A stretch of DNA of 64,000 nucleotides from Paraburkholderia flava (GCF_004359985.1 NZ_SMRO01000001.1:434001-498000); one strand, 5' to 3'. Numbered from the stretch's first letter, positions 18,094 through 25,377 are shown. The notes: generated by a model from the letters alone, not told the origin. Program-made: numbers and translations.

Positions 18094-18305
18094 TGCGGGG
18101 CCGTTGTGTCGTACTGGTCAAGGTTGTGCGCGCGAATGATGGCGAGCAGTTTGGCGGCGTACTTCGGGTCTGTGCCGTAGCCGCCTTGCGCAAGAATCAT
18201 TGCACATGTGATGGTCCGTTGGCGTAGATAGCATTGACGGAATCGCGGGTTGTCGCGGATCTGTGTGGCTCAGTCTTCGGCGGCATCGTCGAAGCTTGTG
18301 TACGC
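18094..18305 (-). pseudogene. C-terminal remnant of a GH73/FlgJ-type glucosaminidase
   Basis: The minus-strand frame reads AYTSFDDAAED, stop, ATQIRDNPRF, then GGYGTDPKYAAKLLAII, ending just at the lipoprotein start. This is the C-terminal part of the glucosaminidase fold found in FlgJ and in secreted lytic effectors. A TGA at 18272-18270 stands where a tryptophan codon is expected. No catalytic N-terminal half can be traced before the phage attachment region, so the gene is truncated and inactive. Confidence 0.72.
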
Positions 18306-18434
18306 GCTTGACGACCGCAGTCATGCCGCGAGCGATACGACGAAAAATGACATATGCGTTGCTGCGGGCCTGCCGTTGGTTCGATATCAGAGCGTGCGGA
18401 CGGACGGTGCCGCGTTGCGTGCTGACTTCGAGCG

Positions 18435-18950
18435 TCATGCAGGGGTAACTGAGAAGGCAGTGCATGCAGCGGTTTGAATTGTGGCCGCGGCCGGTCTTGC
18501 TGCCGGTCGAAGCCGTGCCGTGAAAGTGGCTGCTTTGGCTGCGCCAAGAGTCGCGTGGATACGTTTATGCAATTTTACATAAGATAAAGACGCTTGTTGC
18601 GCCGCGTCCGGCTGGTCGGCGTGAGCGGGTGAGGGTGTCACAAAATTTGTGACAACGGCGAGCAGCAGAACGACGCTAGTCGCCGCTGTTCGGGTAAAAA
18701 AATCTGTCCAGAATGACCGTTGGCCGGTCACCTCCTCGCGGTCGGCTTCTGCTGCGGCGATGATGTGGATTACCGGCACGCCGATCAAAGCGCTTACCGC
18801 GCCAGCAGTCTGGTTGTCCATGAATCGCCGTCCTTTTCGCCAGTGGCTCGGCATGCTGTGCGACCAGCCCATCTTCGCTGCCACGTCTTTGTCCGTGGTT
18901 ACTCCTAGCGCTAGCTGAAGTGCGTCGAGGTATTTGGCGATTCGCATCAT
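18435..18950 (-). CDS. Phage repressor-like protein (DUF3693-like) with att-derived C-terminus
   Basis: A 171-residue protein with an N-terminal DNA-binding helix-turn-helix (KDVAAKMGWSHSMPSHWRKG, about residues 21-40) and a hydrophobic helix near residues 88-105, as in inovirus DUF3693 proteins. It is transcribed opposite to the structural genes, with three operator-like repeats just upstream. Codons 121-127 (SLSYVKL) lie in the XerD half-site, so the last 44 residues come from DNA beyond the prophage end. In the circular phage the frame would instead close after 25 other residues at 28118, just before a terminator. It probably represses lytic genes; the prophage form has an altered tail. 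Confidence 0.72.
   Translation of the reverse strand: MMRIAKYLDALQLALGVTTDKDVAAKMGWSHSMPSHWRKGRRFMDNQTAGAVSALIGVPVIHIIAAAEADREEVTGQRSFWTDFFTRTAATSVVLLLAVVTNFVTPSPAHADQPDAAQQASLSYVKLHKRIHATLGAAKAATFTARLRPAARPAAATIQTAACTAFSVTPA
18490..18590. repeat. Att-flanking repeat, left copy
   Basis: This matches 28122-28214 at the other end of the prophage. Read rightward it encodes the Cys-rich tail CCRSKPCRESGCFGCAKS, parallel to CCRSKQCCEKDCLGCTKH on the right. Read leftward it encodes an alternative tail of the repressor. It is the end of the second, decayed phage copy abutting the intact one. Confidence 0.75.
18572..18599. other. Left dif-like attachment site (attL)
   Basis: ATTTTACATAA (XerD-type half, 18572-18582), centre GATAAA, then GACGCTTGTTG. 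The same XerD half and identical six-base centre occur at 28198-28214. Similarity to the reversed E. coli dif site (ATTTAACATAA half) supports XerCD-mediated integration. The XerC half is poorly conserved, as is usual for phage attachment sites. Confidence 0.7.
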
Positions 18951-18962
18951 CTCTCCGTTGAC

Positions 18963-19016
18963 AATTTACAGTCTGTAGATTAATTTACGTTTCGTAGATT
19001 ATACGAACTGTAGATT
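18963..19016. promoter_or_regulatory. Triple operator-like repeats between repressor and early phage genes
   Basis: Three copies of YGTAGATT (18974-18981, 18993-19000, 19009-19016), the first two each preceded by the inverted half AATTTACR: AATTTACAG-T-CTGTAGATT and AATTTACG-TTT-CGTAGATT. They fill the gap between the divergent repressor and first phage gene and are likely repressor binding sites. Confidence 0.65.
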
Positions 19017-19094
19017 CTCGCAGTCTATCAGCATGGTCGAAAAGGTAAACCCCGCCTATGGCCGGGTTTGTAAGCCGACGTTACGGGGGTAGTG

Positions 19095-19289
19095 ATGCCA
19101 GCATATCGAGTCCACGCCTACACACAGTACGCGCATACGCGTGTTGCTACTGTCGATGTCCGCGCCCGCGATGTTGATGGGGCTCGCGACAAGGCCCGCA
19201 CGAAGCTGTATCAGCAGGGCCGTCAACCGAATTTTCTTACGCTGGTGCCCGTTGAAGTGGGCGCACCGGCCAATCCGTTCCGCAGTTGA
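19095..19289 (+). CDS. Small hypothetical phage protein
   Basis: A 64-residue basic protein (ATG at 19095 behind a GGGGG run; a GTG one codon earlier is possible). It starts MPAYRVHAYTQYAHTRVATVDVRA and has a strand-rich N-terminal half with an Arg/Lys-rich middle. It is the first rightward gene after the operator region, 5 bp before the next. I do not recognise the family; in inoviruses this position holds short genes of unknown function. Confidence 0.65.
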   Translation: MPAYRVHAYTQYAHTRVATVDVRARDVDGARDKARTKLYQQGRQPNFLTLVPVEVGAPANPFRS

Positions 19290-19293
19290 TCCC

Positions 19294-19500
19294 ATGTCGA
19301 AATGTCTCGCCGATCACGTGACGCCTGACCTGTTCAACGGTCGCGTTGGCGATCTGTCGCGGACGCTTGCGGTCGAAGTGCGCCGTCGTGATTTCTGTTC
19401 GGTGCCGGTTGAGGTGGTAGAGGAGTTGTGTGAGTGGTGCGGCGTTGACCGTGCGGGTGGTTGCGGTGCGTGTAGTGATTTGAAGTCAGAAGGGCGGTAG
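19294..19500 (+). CDS. Small Cys-rich phage protein
   Basis: A 68-residue protein from the ATG at 19294. The C-terminal half has five cysteines, four of them in a CEWCG...CGAC arrangement that could bind zinc. It follows the previous gene by 4 bp and precedes the ssDNA-binding protein. After it comes a short hairpin GCCGG-GGTGT-CCGGC with a T-rich tail (19505-19525), perhaps a weak terminator. Function unknown. Confidence 0.6.
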   Translation: MSKCLADHVTPDLFNGRVGDLSRTLAVEVRRRDFCSVPVEVVEELCEWCGVDRAGGCGACSDLKSEGR

Positions 19501-19573
19501 GTCCGCCGGGGTGTCCGGCAATTTTCTTTGTGAACCGACTACGCGTAGTAGTCCTAAATCAGGAGTATCAAAA

Positions 19574-19906
19574 ATGGCAACGGAAAAGATTCGCATCATG
19601 AAGATCGATCATCAGGAGATCACGAACAAGAAGGGCGAGAAGCGTCCTATGCGCGTGCTGCATTGCTGGGTCGAGCAGTCGTATGCCGATGCGAAGGGCG
19701 AACTCGTGGACGGCTCGTTTGTGGCGAAAACGTCCCTGTTCGATAAGGACGTGAACGTCGAAGCCGGACAGGAATACCTGGTCGATTTTCGGCTAGGTGA
19801 GGGCTACGGGCAGGACGCGGGCCGGATGGTGCCGCGCATCGTGTCGTGGCGGCTCGCGAATCCGCCGAAAGCTGTGGCAAAGGCTGGTCAGGGCGTGACG
19901 GCATAG
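19574..19906 (+). CDS. Phage single-stranded-DNA-binding protein (pV-like)
   Basis: A 110-residue protein from the ATG at 19574, which has AGGAG at an ideal distance; the longer frame from 19511 lacks support. It begins MATEKIRIMKIDHQEI and is strand-rich in the way of inovirus helix-destabilising proteins, with GQEYLVDFRLGEGYGQDAGR near the C-terminus. In inoviruses this protein coats plus-strand DNA in the cytoplasm before export and switches replication to single-strand production. Position just before the coat genes supports this. Confidence 0.75.
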   Translation: MATEKIRIMKIDHQEITNKKGEKRPMRVLHCWVEQSYADAKGELVDGSFVAKTSLFDKDVNVEAGQEYLVDFRLGEGYGQDAGRMVPRIVSWRLANPPKAVAKAGQGVTA

Positions 19907-19920
19907 CGGGCCGGTGCGTG

Positions 19921-20100
19921 ATGGAAAGCATTCCGTTTGATGCGCTCGACCGTATCACCGTGCAGTTGATGGTGCTGAACGTGATGCTGGGGGTGTATCT
20001 GATCTGCAAGGGCGTGGCGTTCGTGGGGTCCGTAATCGGGCGTCGCGATCCGCCGAGGAAGTCGAATCGTTCGAAGCTGGCCCACTCGGACGGTTCCTAA
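19921..20100 (+). CDS. Short membrane protein in phage coat cluster
   Basis: A 59-residue protein with one hydrophobic helix (ITVQLMVLNVMLGVYLICKG region, residues 12-40) and a basic C-terminal tail (RRDPPRKSNRSK). It lies between the ssDNA-binding protein and the major coat protein, where inoviruses often encode small capsid-tip proteins. A pVII/pIX-like role is possible but not shown. Confidence 0.6.
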   Translation: MESIPFDALDRITVQLMVLNVMLGVYLICKGVAFVGSVIGRRDPPRKSNRSKLAHSDGS

Positions 20101-20134
20101 TCAGCGGGCTGATAGGTAATCAGGGAGAAAAACG

Positions 20135-20389
20135 ATGTTCAAGCAAATGAAGGAAGTGGTGGCGGTGAAGTCGATGACGGTGAAGCGTGCTGCGGTCGGT
20201 GTGGTTGCCGCTGCTGCGTCGGTGGGTGCGTTCGCGCAGACCACGCCGTCCACGACGTTCGATACGACGGCAATCGTCGCTTCGATCAACGGCGTTACGC
20301 CTGCGATCATCGCGGTGGGCGCTGCTGTGCTGGGCGTGGTCGCGGTGGCGTGGGGCATCAAGATGGTTCGTTCGTTCATCGGCCGTTAA
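20135..20389 (+). CDS. Major coat protein (pVIII-like)
   Basis: An 84-residue precursor with a long basic signal peptide (cleavage after GAFA, A34) and a mature form of exactly 50 residues, the same as Ff pVIII. The mature part has a short polar N-terminus (QTTPSTTFDTT), one transmembrane helix (AIIAVGAAVLGVVAVAWG) and a basic C-terminus (KMVRSFIGR) that would contact DNA. GGGAG precedes the start. A strong terminator follows immediately, as expected for the most highly expressed phage gene. Confidence 0.9.
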   Translation: MFKQMKEVVAVKSMTVKRAAVGVVAAAASVGAFAQTTPSTTFDTTAIVASINGVTPAIIAVGAAVLGVVAVAWGIKMVRSFIGR

Positions 20390-20404
20390 GGTCGTGTGAT
20401 GTGG

Positions 20405-20438
20405 GCGGCGTCCGGCGGTTGTCGGGCGTCGCTTTTTT
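20405..20438 (+). terminator. Central terminator after the major coat gene
   Basis: A 12-bp stem (20405-20416 with 20421-20432, three G-T pairs) with loop GGTT, followed directly by six T residues. Filamentous phages of the Ff type have a terminator in the same place, directly after gene VIII. Confidence 0.88.
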
Positions 20439-20452
20439 CTTGTGGGGGTCGC

Positions 20453-20797
20453 ATGGGTGCCTGTCGTCGCGTGCTGGTGTTGCTGCTGCTGTCGTGTGCG
20501 TCGTCGTGGGCGGTGGCTCAAGCGTCGTCTGTGAGTGTGTTGATGTGCGGTCGAGAGTTTCAGAGCGGGCTGGTGTACGCATCGGCTGCGGGTGCGTTGG
20601 TGATTTGCGGCGCGGATGGCGATGGCAGGCCGCTCGCCGCGTACGTGGGGTTGGTGCCGTTACCGGGGAGTGGTGCGCCTGATGGCGACGGTGTTGCCGC
20701 TGGCGTTGCGATTGGCGGTGCTGTGCTTGGTGTGATGGCGGTGGCGTTCGGTATCAGGCTGCTGCGCAATTTTCTGAATTCGTCGTCGGAGGGTTGA
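20453..20797 (+). CDS. Second coat-like protein with pVIII-type C-terminal helix
   Basis: From the ATG at 20453 the product has 114 residues; the longer frame from 20396 runs through the terminator hairpin. It has a signal peptide (RRVLVLLLLSCASSWAVAQA), two cysteines (C32, C52) in a small extracytoplasmic domain, a glycine/proline linker and a C-terminal helix GGAVLGVMAVAFGIRLLRNF that clearly resembles the major coat helix. It may be a minor capsid protein derived from pVIII by adding a domain. It lies downstream of the central terminator, so it is expected at lower level. Confidence 0.7.
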   Translation: MGACRRVLVLLLLSCASSWAVAQASSVSVLMCGREFQSGLVYASAAGALVICGADGDGRPLAAYVGLVPLPGSGAPDGDGVAAGVAIGGAVLGVMAVAFGIRLLRNFLNSSSEG

Positions 20798-20802
20798 CCG
20801 TC

Positions 20803-20874
20803 ATGGGCTTCTGGATACCGCTGGTGATTGTGGTTGTGACGTGCTGGTCGATCGGTCTGATTCTTTTTCTGTGA
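20803..20874 (+). CDS. 23-residue single-helix phage peptide (pVII/pIX-like)
   Basis: The ATG at 20803, with GGAGGG about 10 bp upstream, encodes MGFWIPLVIVVVTCWSIGLI plus LFL, a single hydrophobic helix. Its stop lies 7 bp before the pIII-like gene. Filamentous phages encode tip peptides pVII and pIX of about 30 residues in this interval, so a capsid-tip role is plausible. Confidence 0.6.
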   Translation: MGFWIPLVIVVVTCWSIGLILFL

Positions 20875-20881
20875 GGACGCG

Positions 20882-22330
20882 ATGATGCGTGGATTCTGCG
20901 CGGTGAGCTATGCGGGCGTGTCGCGTTGGACGGTCGTGCCGTTTCCCGGCTTCGTGTCGATGGTCGCAGCGCTGTTGTACGGCATTGTTTTAATGATGCC
21001 TGTGCAGGTCGCGCGTGCGCAAACGGCCGGTGGTGGCAATGCCAATATCGCGCAGTTGATCAGTCGCATCGAGTCGGCCAAGATTGCCGAGCTTGGTTTC
21101 TCGGATGCGGAGCAGTCGGTGATCGCAGCGACGTATAACGCGATGTCAGGTGTTGCGGCGGAAGCGGGTGGTGTGGCGGGCGCAGCGTGGTTGAGCGTTC
21201 TTGGTACGGTTGCCGGTGCTGCCGCGTTGATGTTGACGCCGACTGAGCTTGGTGACGATACGCTGACGACGTGGCAGTTGAATCACGATGGGTCGGTGAC
21301 GGTGGCGGTGAAAGGGTCCGGTGGTGTGATTGGTGGGCATTGGCAGTACTACGAAGTTTGGTTGAAAAGCGAGCCTGTGACGGTGTCCTCGCAGTACGTC
21401 ATCGTGGACTTTGCGAATCTCGCGGACGCTGCTGTTGCGTTTGCGAATAATGAGAATGAGTGGGACGACGCTGAGTTCAATGCCTACTCGTCCAGTCAGG
21501 CTCCGGGTACGTATCCCGATATTCACGTGACGTTTGTGGGCACGTGTGATGATTCCACGTCGAACGTGACGTGTGATTTTTCCGGGCACGATACGAAGGG
21601 TACGATGCCCGATCCTGCGACTGGTGCCGCTGCTTTTGCGACCGGCAAGAACGGCACGCCTGCGTCGCTCGATCCGGGTGGCGAGTATCAGGCGGGTAAG
21701 TCGATGTCGCTGGCCGATGCCATTGCGGCGATTCCGCAAGCTGATCTTGCGAAGCCAGTGAGTCCGGACGTGATGGCGGACCTTGTGAACGGCCTGTGGG
21801 AACAGGCGGCGGCGCAACCCGGCTATCAGGGGATTCCGTATCCTGCGACGAACCCGGTGACTGCGGCTGACGTTGCGCCGATCGAAACGGCGACTACAAG
21901 CTGGCCTACGGTCGGTGGGCTGGCTGCGCCAGTGACTGCGCCGACCGGCGGCGGTAATCCATATGCGATTCCTGTTGGGACGGGTTCTCCTACAGGCGGC
22001 ACTGATCCTGCAAGCTCGCCGTCTGGCACTTCACCGCCGGATACGACGGCGCTATGTACTGAGTTTCCGTCGATCATCGCGTGTCAGTCTCCGGGGTCGG
22101 CGACTGCGCCCGATCTGCCGTCGAGTAGCGGCTCAGTGTCGGTGACGCCTGTTGCGGTTGGTAGTGCGGATGGCGTGTGTCCAGCGCCTGTTTCCGTGTC
22201 GGTTCTCGGCATGAGCCTTTCTTTTTCGTATCAGGCTGAATGCGATTTCATGTCGCGTGCGCGTCCGTTCGTGCTGGCGATGTGCGGGATTATCGCGGCG
22301 CTGGTGTTCGGTGCGGGGCTGAAATCATGA
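20882..22330 (+). CDS. Minor coat/adsorption protein (pIII-like, TspB-type C-terminus)
   Basis: A 482-residue secreted protein: signal peptide ending at VARAQ (about residue 47), a helical region, a large beta-rich middle, a long proline/glycine/threonine-rich linker (about residues 320-410), then a Cys-containing C-terminal domain (CTEFPSIIACQ; CPAPVSVSVLG; FSYQAECDF) and a terminal membrane helix. This layout matches inovirus pIII, which binds the host receptor and anchors the phage end in the inner membrane. The N-terminal domain, which sets host range, resembles nothing I know. The stop overlaps the next start. Confidence 0.82.
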   Translation: MMRGFCAVSYAGVSRWTVVPFPGFVSMVAALLYGIVLMMPVQVARAQTAGGGNANIAQLISRIESAKIAELGFSDAEQSVIAATYNAMSGVAAEAGGVAGAAWLSVLGTVAGAAALMLTPTELGDDTLTTWQLNHDGSVTVAVKGSGGVIGGHWQYYEVWLKSEPVTVSSQYVIVDFANLADAAVAFANNENEWDDAEFNAYSSSQAPGTYPDIHVTFVGTCDDSTSNVTCDFSGHDTKGTMPDPATGAAAFATGKNGTPASLDPGGEYQAGKSMSLADAIAAIPQADLAKPVSPDVMADLVNGLWEQAAAQPGYQGIPYPATNPVTAADVAPIETATTSWPTVGGLAAPVTAPTGGGNPYAIPVGTGSPTGGTDPASSPSGTSPPDTTALCTEFPSIIACQSPGSATAPDLPSSSGSVSVTPVAVGSADGVCPAPVSVSVLGMSLSFSYQAECDFMSRARPFVLAMCGIIAALVFGAGLKS

Positions 22331-22608
22331 CGGGTCTCGCTGCGTGGTTGATGTCGCTCGCGGGACCGCTGCTGATTCAGGCGTTGGTGTCGCTCGGGGT
22401 CGGTGTGCTGACTGTTGTTGGATTTGACGCGGCGTTTAGTCAACTGGTGAACTGGATTACAACGGGCGTGTCCGGTATTCCTGCTGACATGGCGAATGTG
22501 CTGGCGATGGGCGGCGTTTTCCAGGGCGTGTCATACATCCTTGGTGCGGTGTCGGCGCGCGTGGCGATGATCGGGTTTGGTGCCGCGAAAAGGTTCTTTC
22601 TCAAATGA
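22327..22608 (+). CDS. pVI-like minor coat protein (DUF2523-like)
   Basis: A 93-residue hydrophobic protein with three helices (GPLLIQALVSLGVGVLTVVG; MANVLAMGGVFQGVSYILGA; C-terminal VAMIGFGAAKRFF), the usual size and layout of inovirus pVI. It is coupled to both neighbours by ATGA overlaps (22327-22330 and 22605-22608). pVI sits with pIII at the terminal end of the virion and helps release it from the membrane. Confidence 0.82.
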   Translation: MTGLAAWLMSLAGPLLIQALVSLGVGVLTVVGFDAAFSQLVNWITTGVSGIPADMANVLAMGGVFQGVSYILGAVSARVAMIGFGAAKRFFLK

Positions 22609-23540
22609 CCATTACGTTAGTAACCGGTGTACCGGGTAGCGGCAAGTCGCTGTTTGCGGTGGCGTCTGCGCGGCGTGAGGTGAAGGCGGGGCGTCGGCTG
22701 CTGGTGGATGGCGTGAGAGACCTTGCGCTCGATCATGAGGACGTTGACGAGACGTGGTTGCGCAAGTGGTTCAATCACGTTGTGCCGCTCGATCTGATTA
22801 TCGTGGACGAAGCGCAGCGGATCTGGCCGCCAACGTCCGTTAGCGTGAAGCCCGGTGAGGATATTGAGAAACTGCACGTGCACCGGCACATGGGCGTTGA
22901 TTTCATCCTGATCACGCAGCATCCGCAGCGGATCAATAAAACTGTGCGCGATCTGGTGGGCAGGCATGTTCACGTGCGCAAGATTTTCGGGTTGAACCGT
23001 GCAGTGCTTTACGAGTGGGACCATTGCCATAACGTCGGCAGTCTTAAGGATGCGGTGAAGACGTTCTGGAAATATCCGCGCGACGTGTTCAAGCTTTACA
23101 CCAGCGCGGAGCTTCATACGAAGCCGAAAGCAGTTCTTCCGAAGTCGCTCTTTTTTATTCCTGTCGCGCTGATCGTTGCTGTGGTCGGCGCGTATTTTTT
23201 TCACAGGTATCTGCACGGTGGTTTCGGCGCAGGTTCGCACGCGTCGCCTGGTACTGTCGCGGGCTCGTCCGTTGGTGCTGCGTCGGCTGCGCATGTTGGC
23301 GGTGCAAGCGGTGTTGCGTCGGGGTCGTGGCGCGTGGCGGGGCGGTACGTATCGGGCGGACTTGCGTTCGTCGTCCTTGCGAACGAGAAAGGTGTGTTTC
23401 GCCTGGTCGATGCAGCGGGATTCAAGGGCGATGGGGTGCGTACTGCTGGCGTGGTGGATGGCGAGCGTGTTGCTTCATGGACGGGTTCTGTCGGGGGTGC
23501 GGGTGCGGACATGGCTGTGACGCTGGGAGGCCACAAATGA
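22605..23540 (+). CDS. zot: Zot-like assembly ATPase (pI)
   Basis: A 311-residue inner-membrane ATPase of the Zonular occludens toxin family. Walker A GVPGSGKS (K14) and Walker B LIIVDEAQ (near residues 63-70) are intact. A membrane helix (FIPVALIVAVVGAYFFHRY) lies near residues 180-205, followed by a periplasmic tail rich in glycine, serine and alanine. In inoviruses this protein powers extrusion of phage DNA through the secretin encoded next. The toxin name derives from the Vibrio homologue; toxic action is not implied here. Confidence 0.92.
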   Translation: MTITLVTGVPGSGKSLFAVASARREVKAGRRLLVDGVRDLALDHEDVDETWLRKWFNHVVPLDLIIVDEAQRIWPPTSVSVKPGEDIEKLHVHRHMGVDFILITQHPQRINKTVRDLVGRHVHVRKIFGLNRAVLYEWDHCHNVGSLKDAVKTFWKYPRDVFKLYTSAELHTKPKAVLPKSLFFIPVALIVAVVGAYFFHRYLHGGFGAGSHASPGTVAGSSVGAASAAHVGGASGVASGSWRVAGRYVSGGLAFVVLANEKGVFRLVDAAGFKGDGVRTAGVVDGERVASWTGSVGGAGADMAVTLGGHK

Positions 23541-24883
23541 TGCGCGGGCTATTGTCGATGCTGCTGGTCGTGTTCGTCGCGAATACAGCGCATGCGCAGG
23601 TGCCGACGATACCGCCGTTGCCGGGTGGTCCGATTACGCCGATGGCGCCAGTCACGCCGGTTGCTGCGTTGCCTCATGTGCGGAACGGTGTGTTCGATCT
23701 ACGCTTTGTGAATGTGGGGCAGGTGGTCGATCTGGTATACGGCGATGCGTTGCACGTGCCGCACGTGATTTCGTCGGACGTGTTGCAGGACACGCGGGTT
23801 GTGTCGTTTCAGTTCGATAGCAGCAAAGGCGATCTGCGTGCGTTCGTGATGGCGTTTCTCGATTCGCAAGGCTTCGCAGTCACGACGCGCGATGGTGTCG
23901 ATTTCATCGCGAAGAAGCCCGATGCAGCGCGTGCAGAGGATCGCGTGACGTATGTGTATCAACCGCGGCATCGGAGTGCGGCGTATCTGTCGTCGCTGGT
24001 ACTGCCTTTGTTCTCGCGAACGGCGTTGGTGCCGCCTGTGTTGTCGTCTGTTCCACCGGCTCCGGTCGCGTCTGCGCCGTTCGGATCGTCCGGCGTTCCC
24101 GCCTCGATGCCGGTATCACCTCCAGTCGCACAGGCTCCAGTCACGACGTCAGCGGATCAGTTCGTGTTTGCCGGTACAGCGAGTGAAGTCGCGCAGGTGA
24201 AGGCGCTGTTGCCGGAACTGGATACGGTCGCGGGTGAGGTCGTGGTGCGTGGGTGGGCGTACGAAGTGAGTGATACGGATAACAGTAATTCGGGGTTTAG
24301 CATCGCGTCGAAGCTGCTCGGCGTTGGGTTGCAGGTGGGCGAAGGATCGACGGCGGCGGATTCGAACGCGTTTCAGTTCGGCGCGGGCCGGTTGAGCTTC
24401 GCGATATCGGCGCTCAATGCTGACTCGCGTTTTCATGAGGTGTCGTCGCCGAACGTGCGATGTGTCTCGGGTCAACAGGTCAAGCTCAACGTCGGGCAAC
24501 AGGTGCCGACCGTGTCGAGCGTGAGCTACCAGGGCAACAGTGGGACGCCGGTTCAATCAATCGAGTATCAAGATGCCGGTGTGATTTTTAACGTGACGCC
24601 GACCGTGATGCAGGACGTGATCCAGTTGAACGTCGACGAGGAGATATCGAGCTTCGTGAGTACGACGACGGGCGTGAACGGCAGTCCGACGAAGAACACA
24701 CGATCACTGCAGACGGTGGCGAATCTGCGCGACGGCGAAGTGGTTGTGCTCGGCGGGCTGATACAGGATTCGGACACGGTATCGAACAGCCGTGAGCGGT
24801 TTTTACCGGCGTTCCTCGGCGGGCATACGACCTTGAAGGGGCGCACTGAGGTTGTGCTGGTGTTGCAGGTGCAGAAAATCTGA
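23537..24883 (+). CDS. Phage secretin (pIV-like)
   Basis: From the ATG at 23537 the product has 448 residues with a signal peptide (LLVVFVANTAHAQ). An N-terminal region forms small periplasmic domains (VFDLRFVNVGQVVDLVYGD), followed by a proline-rich linker and the secretin domain near the C-terminus with VASGQQ-like VSGQQVKLNVGQQVPTV and the closing LRDGEVVVLGGLIQD motif. It forms the outer-membrane gate for virion exit. It overlaps zot by ATGA. A decayed second copy of one segment lies at 16966-17064. Confidence 0.92.
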   Translation: MMRGLLSMLLVVFVANTAHAQVPTIPPLPGGPITPMAPVTPVAALPHVRNGVFDLRFVNVGQVVDLVYGDALHVPHVISSDVLQDTRVVSFQFDSSKGDLRAFVMAFLDSQGFAVTTRDGVDFIAKKPDAARAEDRVTYVYQPRHRSAAYLSSLVLPLFSRTALVPPVLSSVPPAPVASAPFGSSGVPASMPVSPPVAQAPVTTSADQFVFAGTASEVAQVKALLPELDTVAGEVVVRGWAYEVSDTDNSNSGFSIASKLLGVGLQVGEGSTAADSNAFQFGAGRLSFAISALNADSRFHEVSSPNVRCVSGQQVKLNVGQQVPTVSSVSYQGNSGTPVQSIEYQDAGVIFNVTPTVMQDVIQLNVDEEISSFVSTTTGVNGSPTKNTRSLQTVANLRDGEVVVLGGLIQDSDTVSNSRERFLPAFLGGHTTLKGRTEVVLVLQVQKI

Positions 24884-24949
24884 CGGGGTGCGCACAGTAG
24901 GTTGCCGTGCTCGCGCGTATAACCGCGAATCATGAATTCGGGGATTGTG

Positions 24950-25066
24950 ATGCGAGGTGCATATAAATGCACTCGGTCGCGTATGCGGCGTGTGCTGGTT
25001 GTGGTGGTGGTGCTGTGTGTGTGGGCTTTGCTGGCGGTGCTGTGTTGTCGGGACGGGCTTGGTTAA
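24950..25066 (+). CDS. Possible 38-residue membrane peptide after secretin
   Basis: A short frame with a basic N-terminus (MRGAYKCTRSRMRR) and one strongly hydrophobic helix (VLVVVVVLCVWALLAVLCC). A second ATG at 24983 would give 27 residues. No clear ribosome-binding site is seen. The final GGTTAAGACGT region, with the stop codon, is also present left of the prophage at 17551. It could be a small phage membrane protein or chance. Confidence 0.3.
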   Translation: MRGAYKCTRSRMRRVLVVVVVLCVWALLAVLCCRDGLG

Positions 25067-25146
25067 GACGTCTAGCGTCAGGAGTGTCCGGCGCGTGGTC
25101 GGGGTCGCTGGTACGTCTGCGGCGGTGCTGCGAAGTGCGGGCGGTT

Positions 25147-25249
25147 ATCGCGCGGCTCAGCGCGGCCTGCCGGACCGAGTAGCGGGTAACGACGCTGGCG
25201 CCGAACGTAGGCGGATGCGGTGAGCGCTGCAACCCCTCACTGCAAAGCC
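25147..25249. repeat. Phage intergenic repeat, right (intact) copy
   Basis: The non-coding segment between secretin and rep. The first 42 bp are identical to the left copy at 17596-17637 and contain GCGCGGCTCAGCGCGG with local dyad symmetry. In filamentous phages this region carries the replication origin and packaging signal; strong conservation of a non-coding core fits that role. Confidence 0.7.
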
Positions 25250-25377
25250 GCTGTTGTGGGCGCAAGCATATCGCTATGGCTCGAATGCAAGGCCGTGGTG
25301 GCGTTCCCGGGGTGTGGGGTAGGTAGTGAGGGCGCGAGGCGCGGCACGCCGCAAGCGAAGCCGGAGGCCGCAGCGGC

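Noticed and set aside
22605..23540. Zot as a virulence toxin
   Set aside because: Context and Walker motifs show the phage assembly ATPase; the Zot name alone is no evidence of toxicity.
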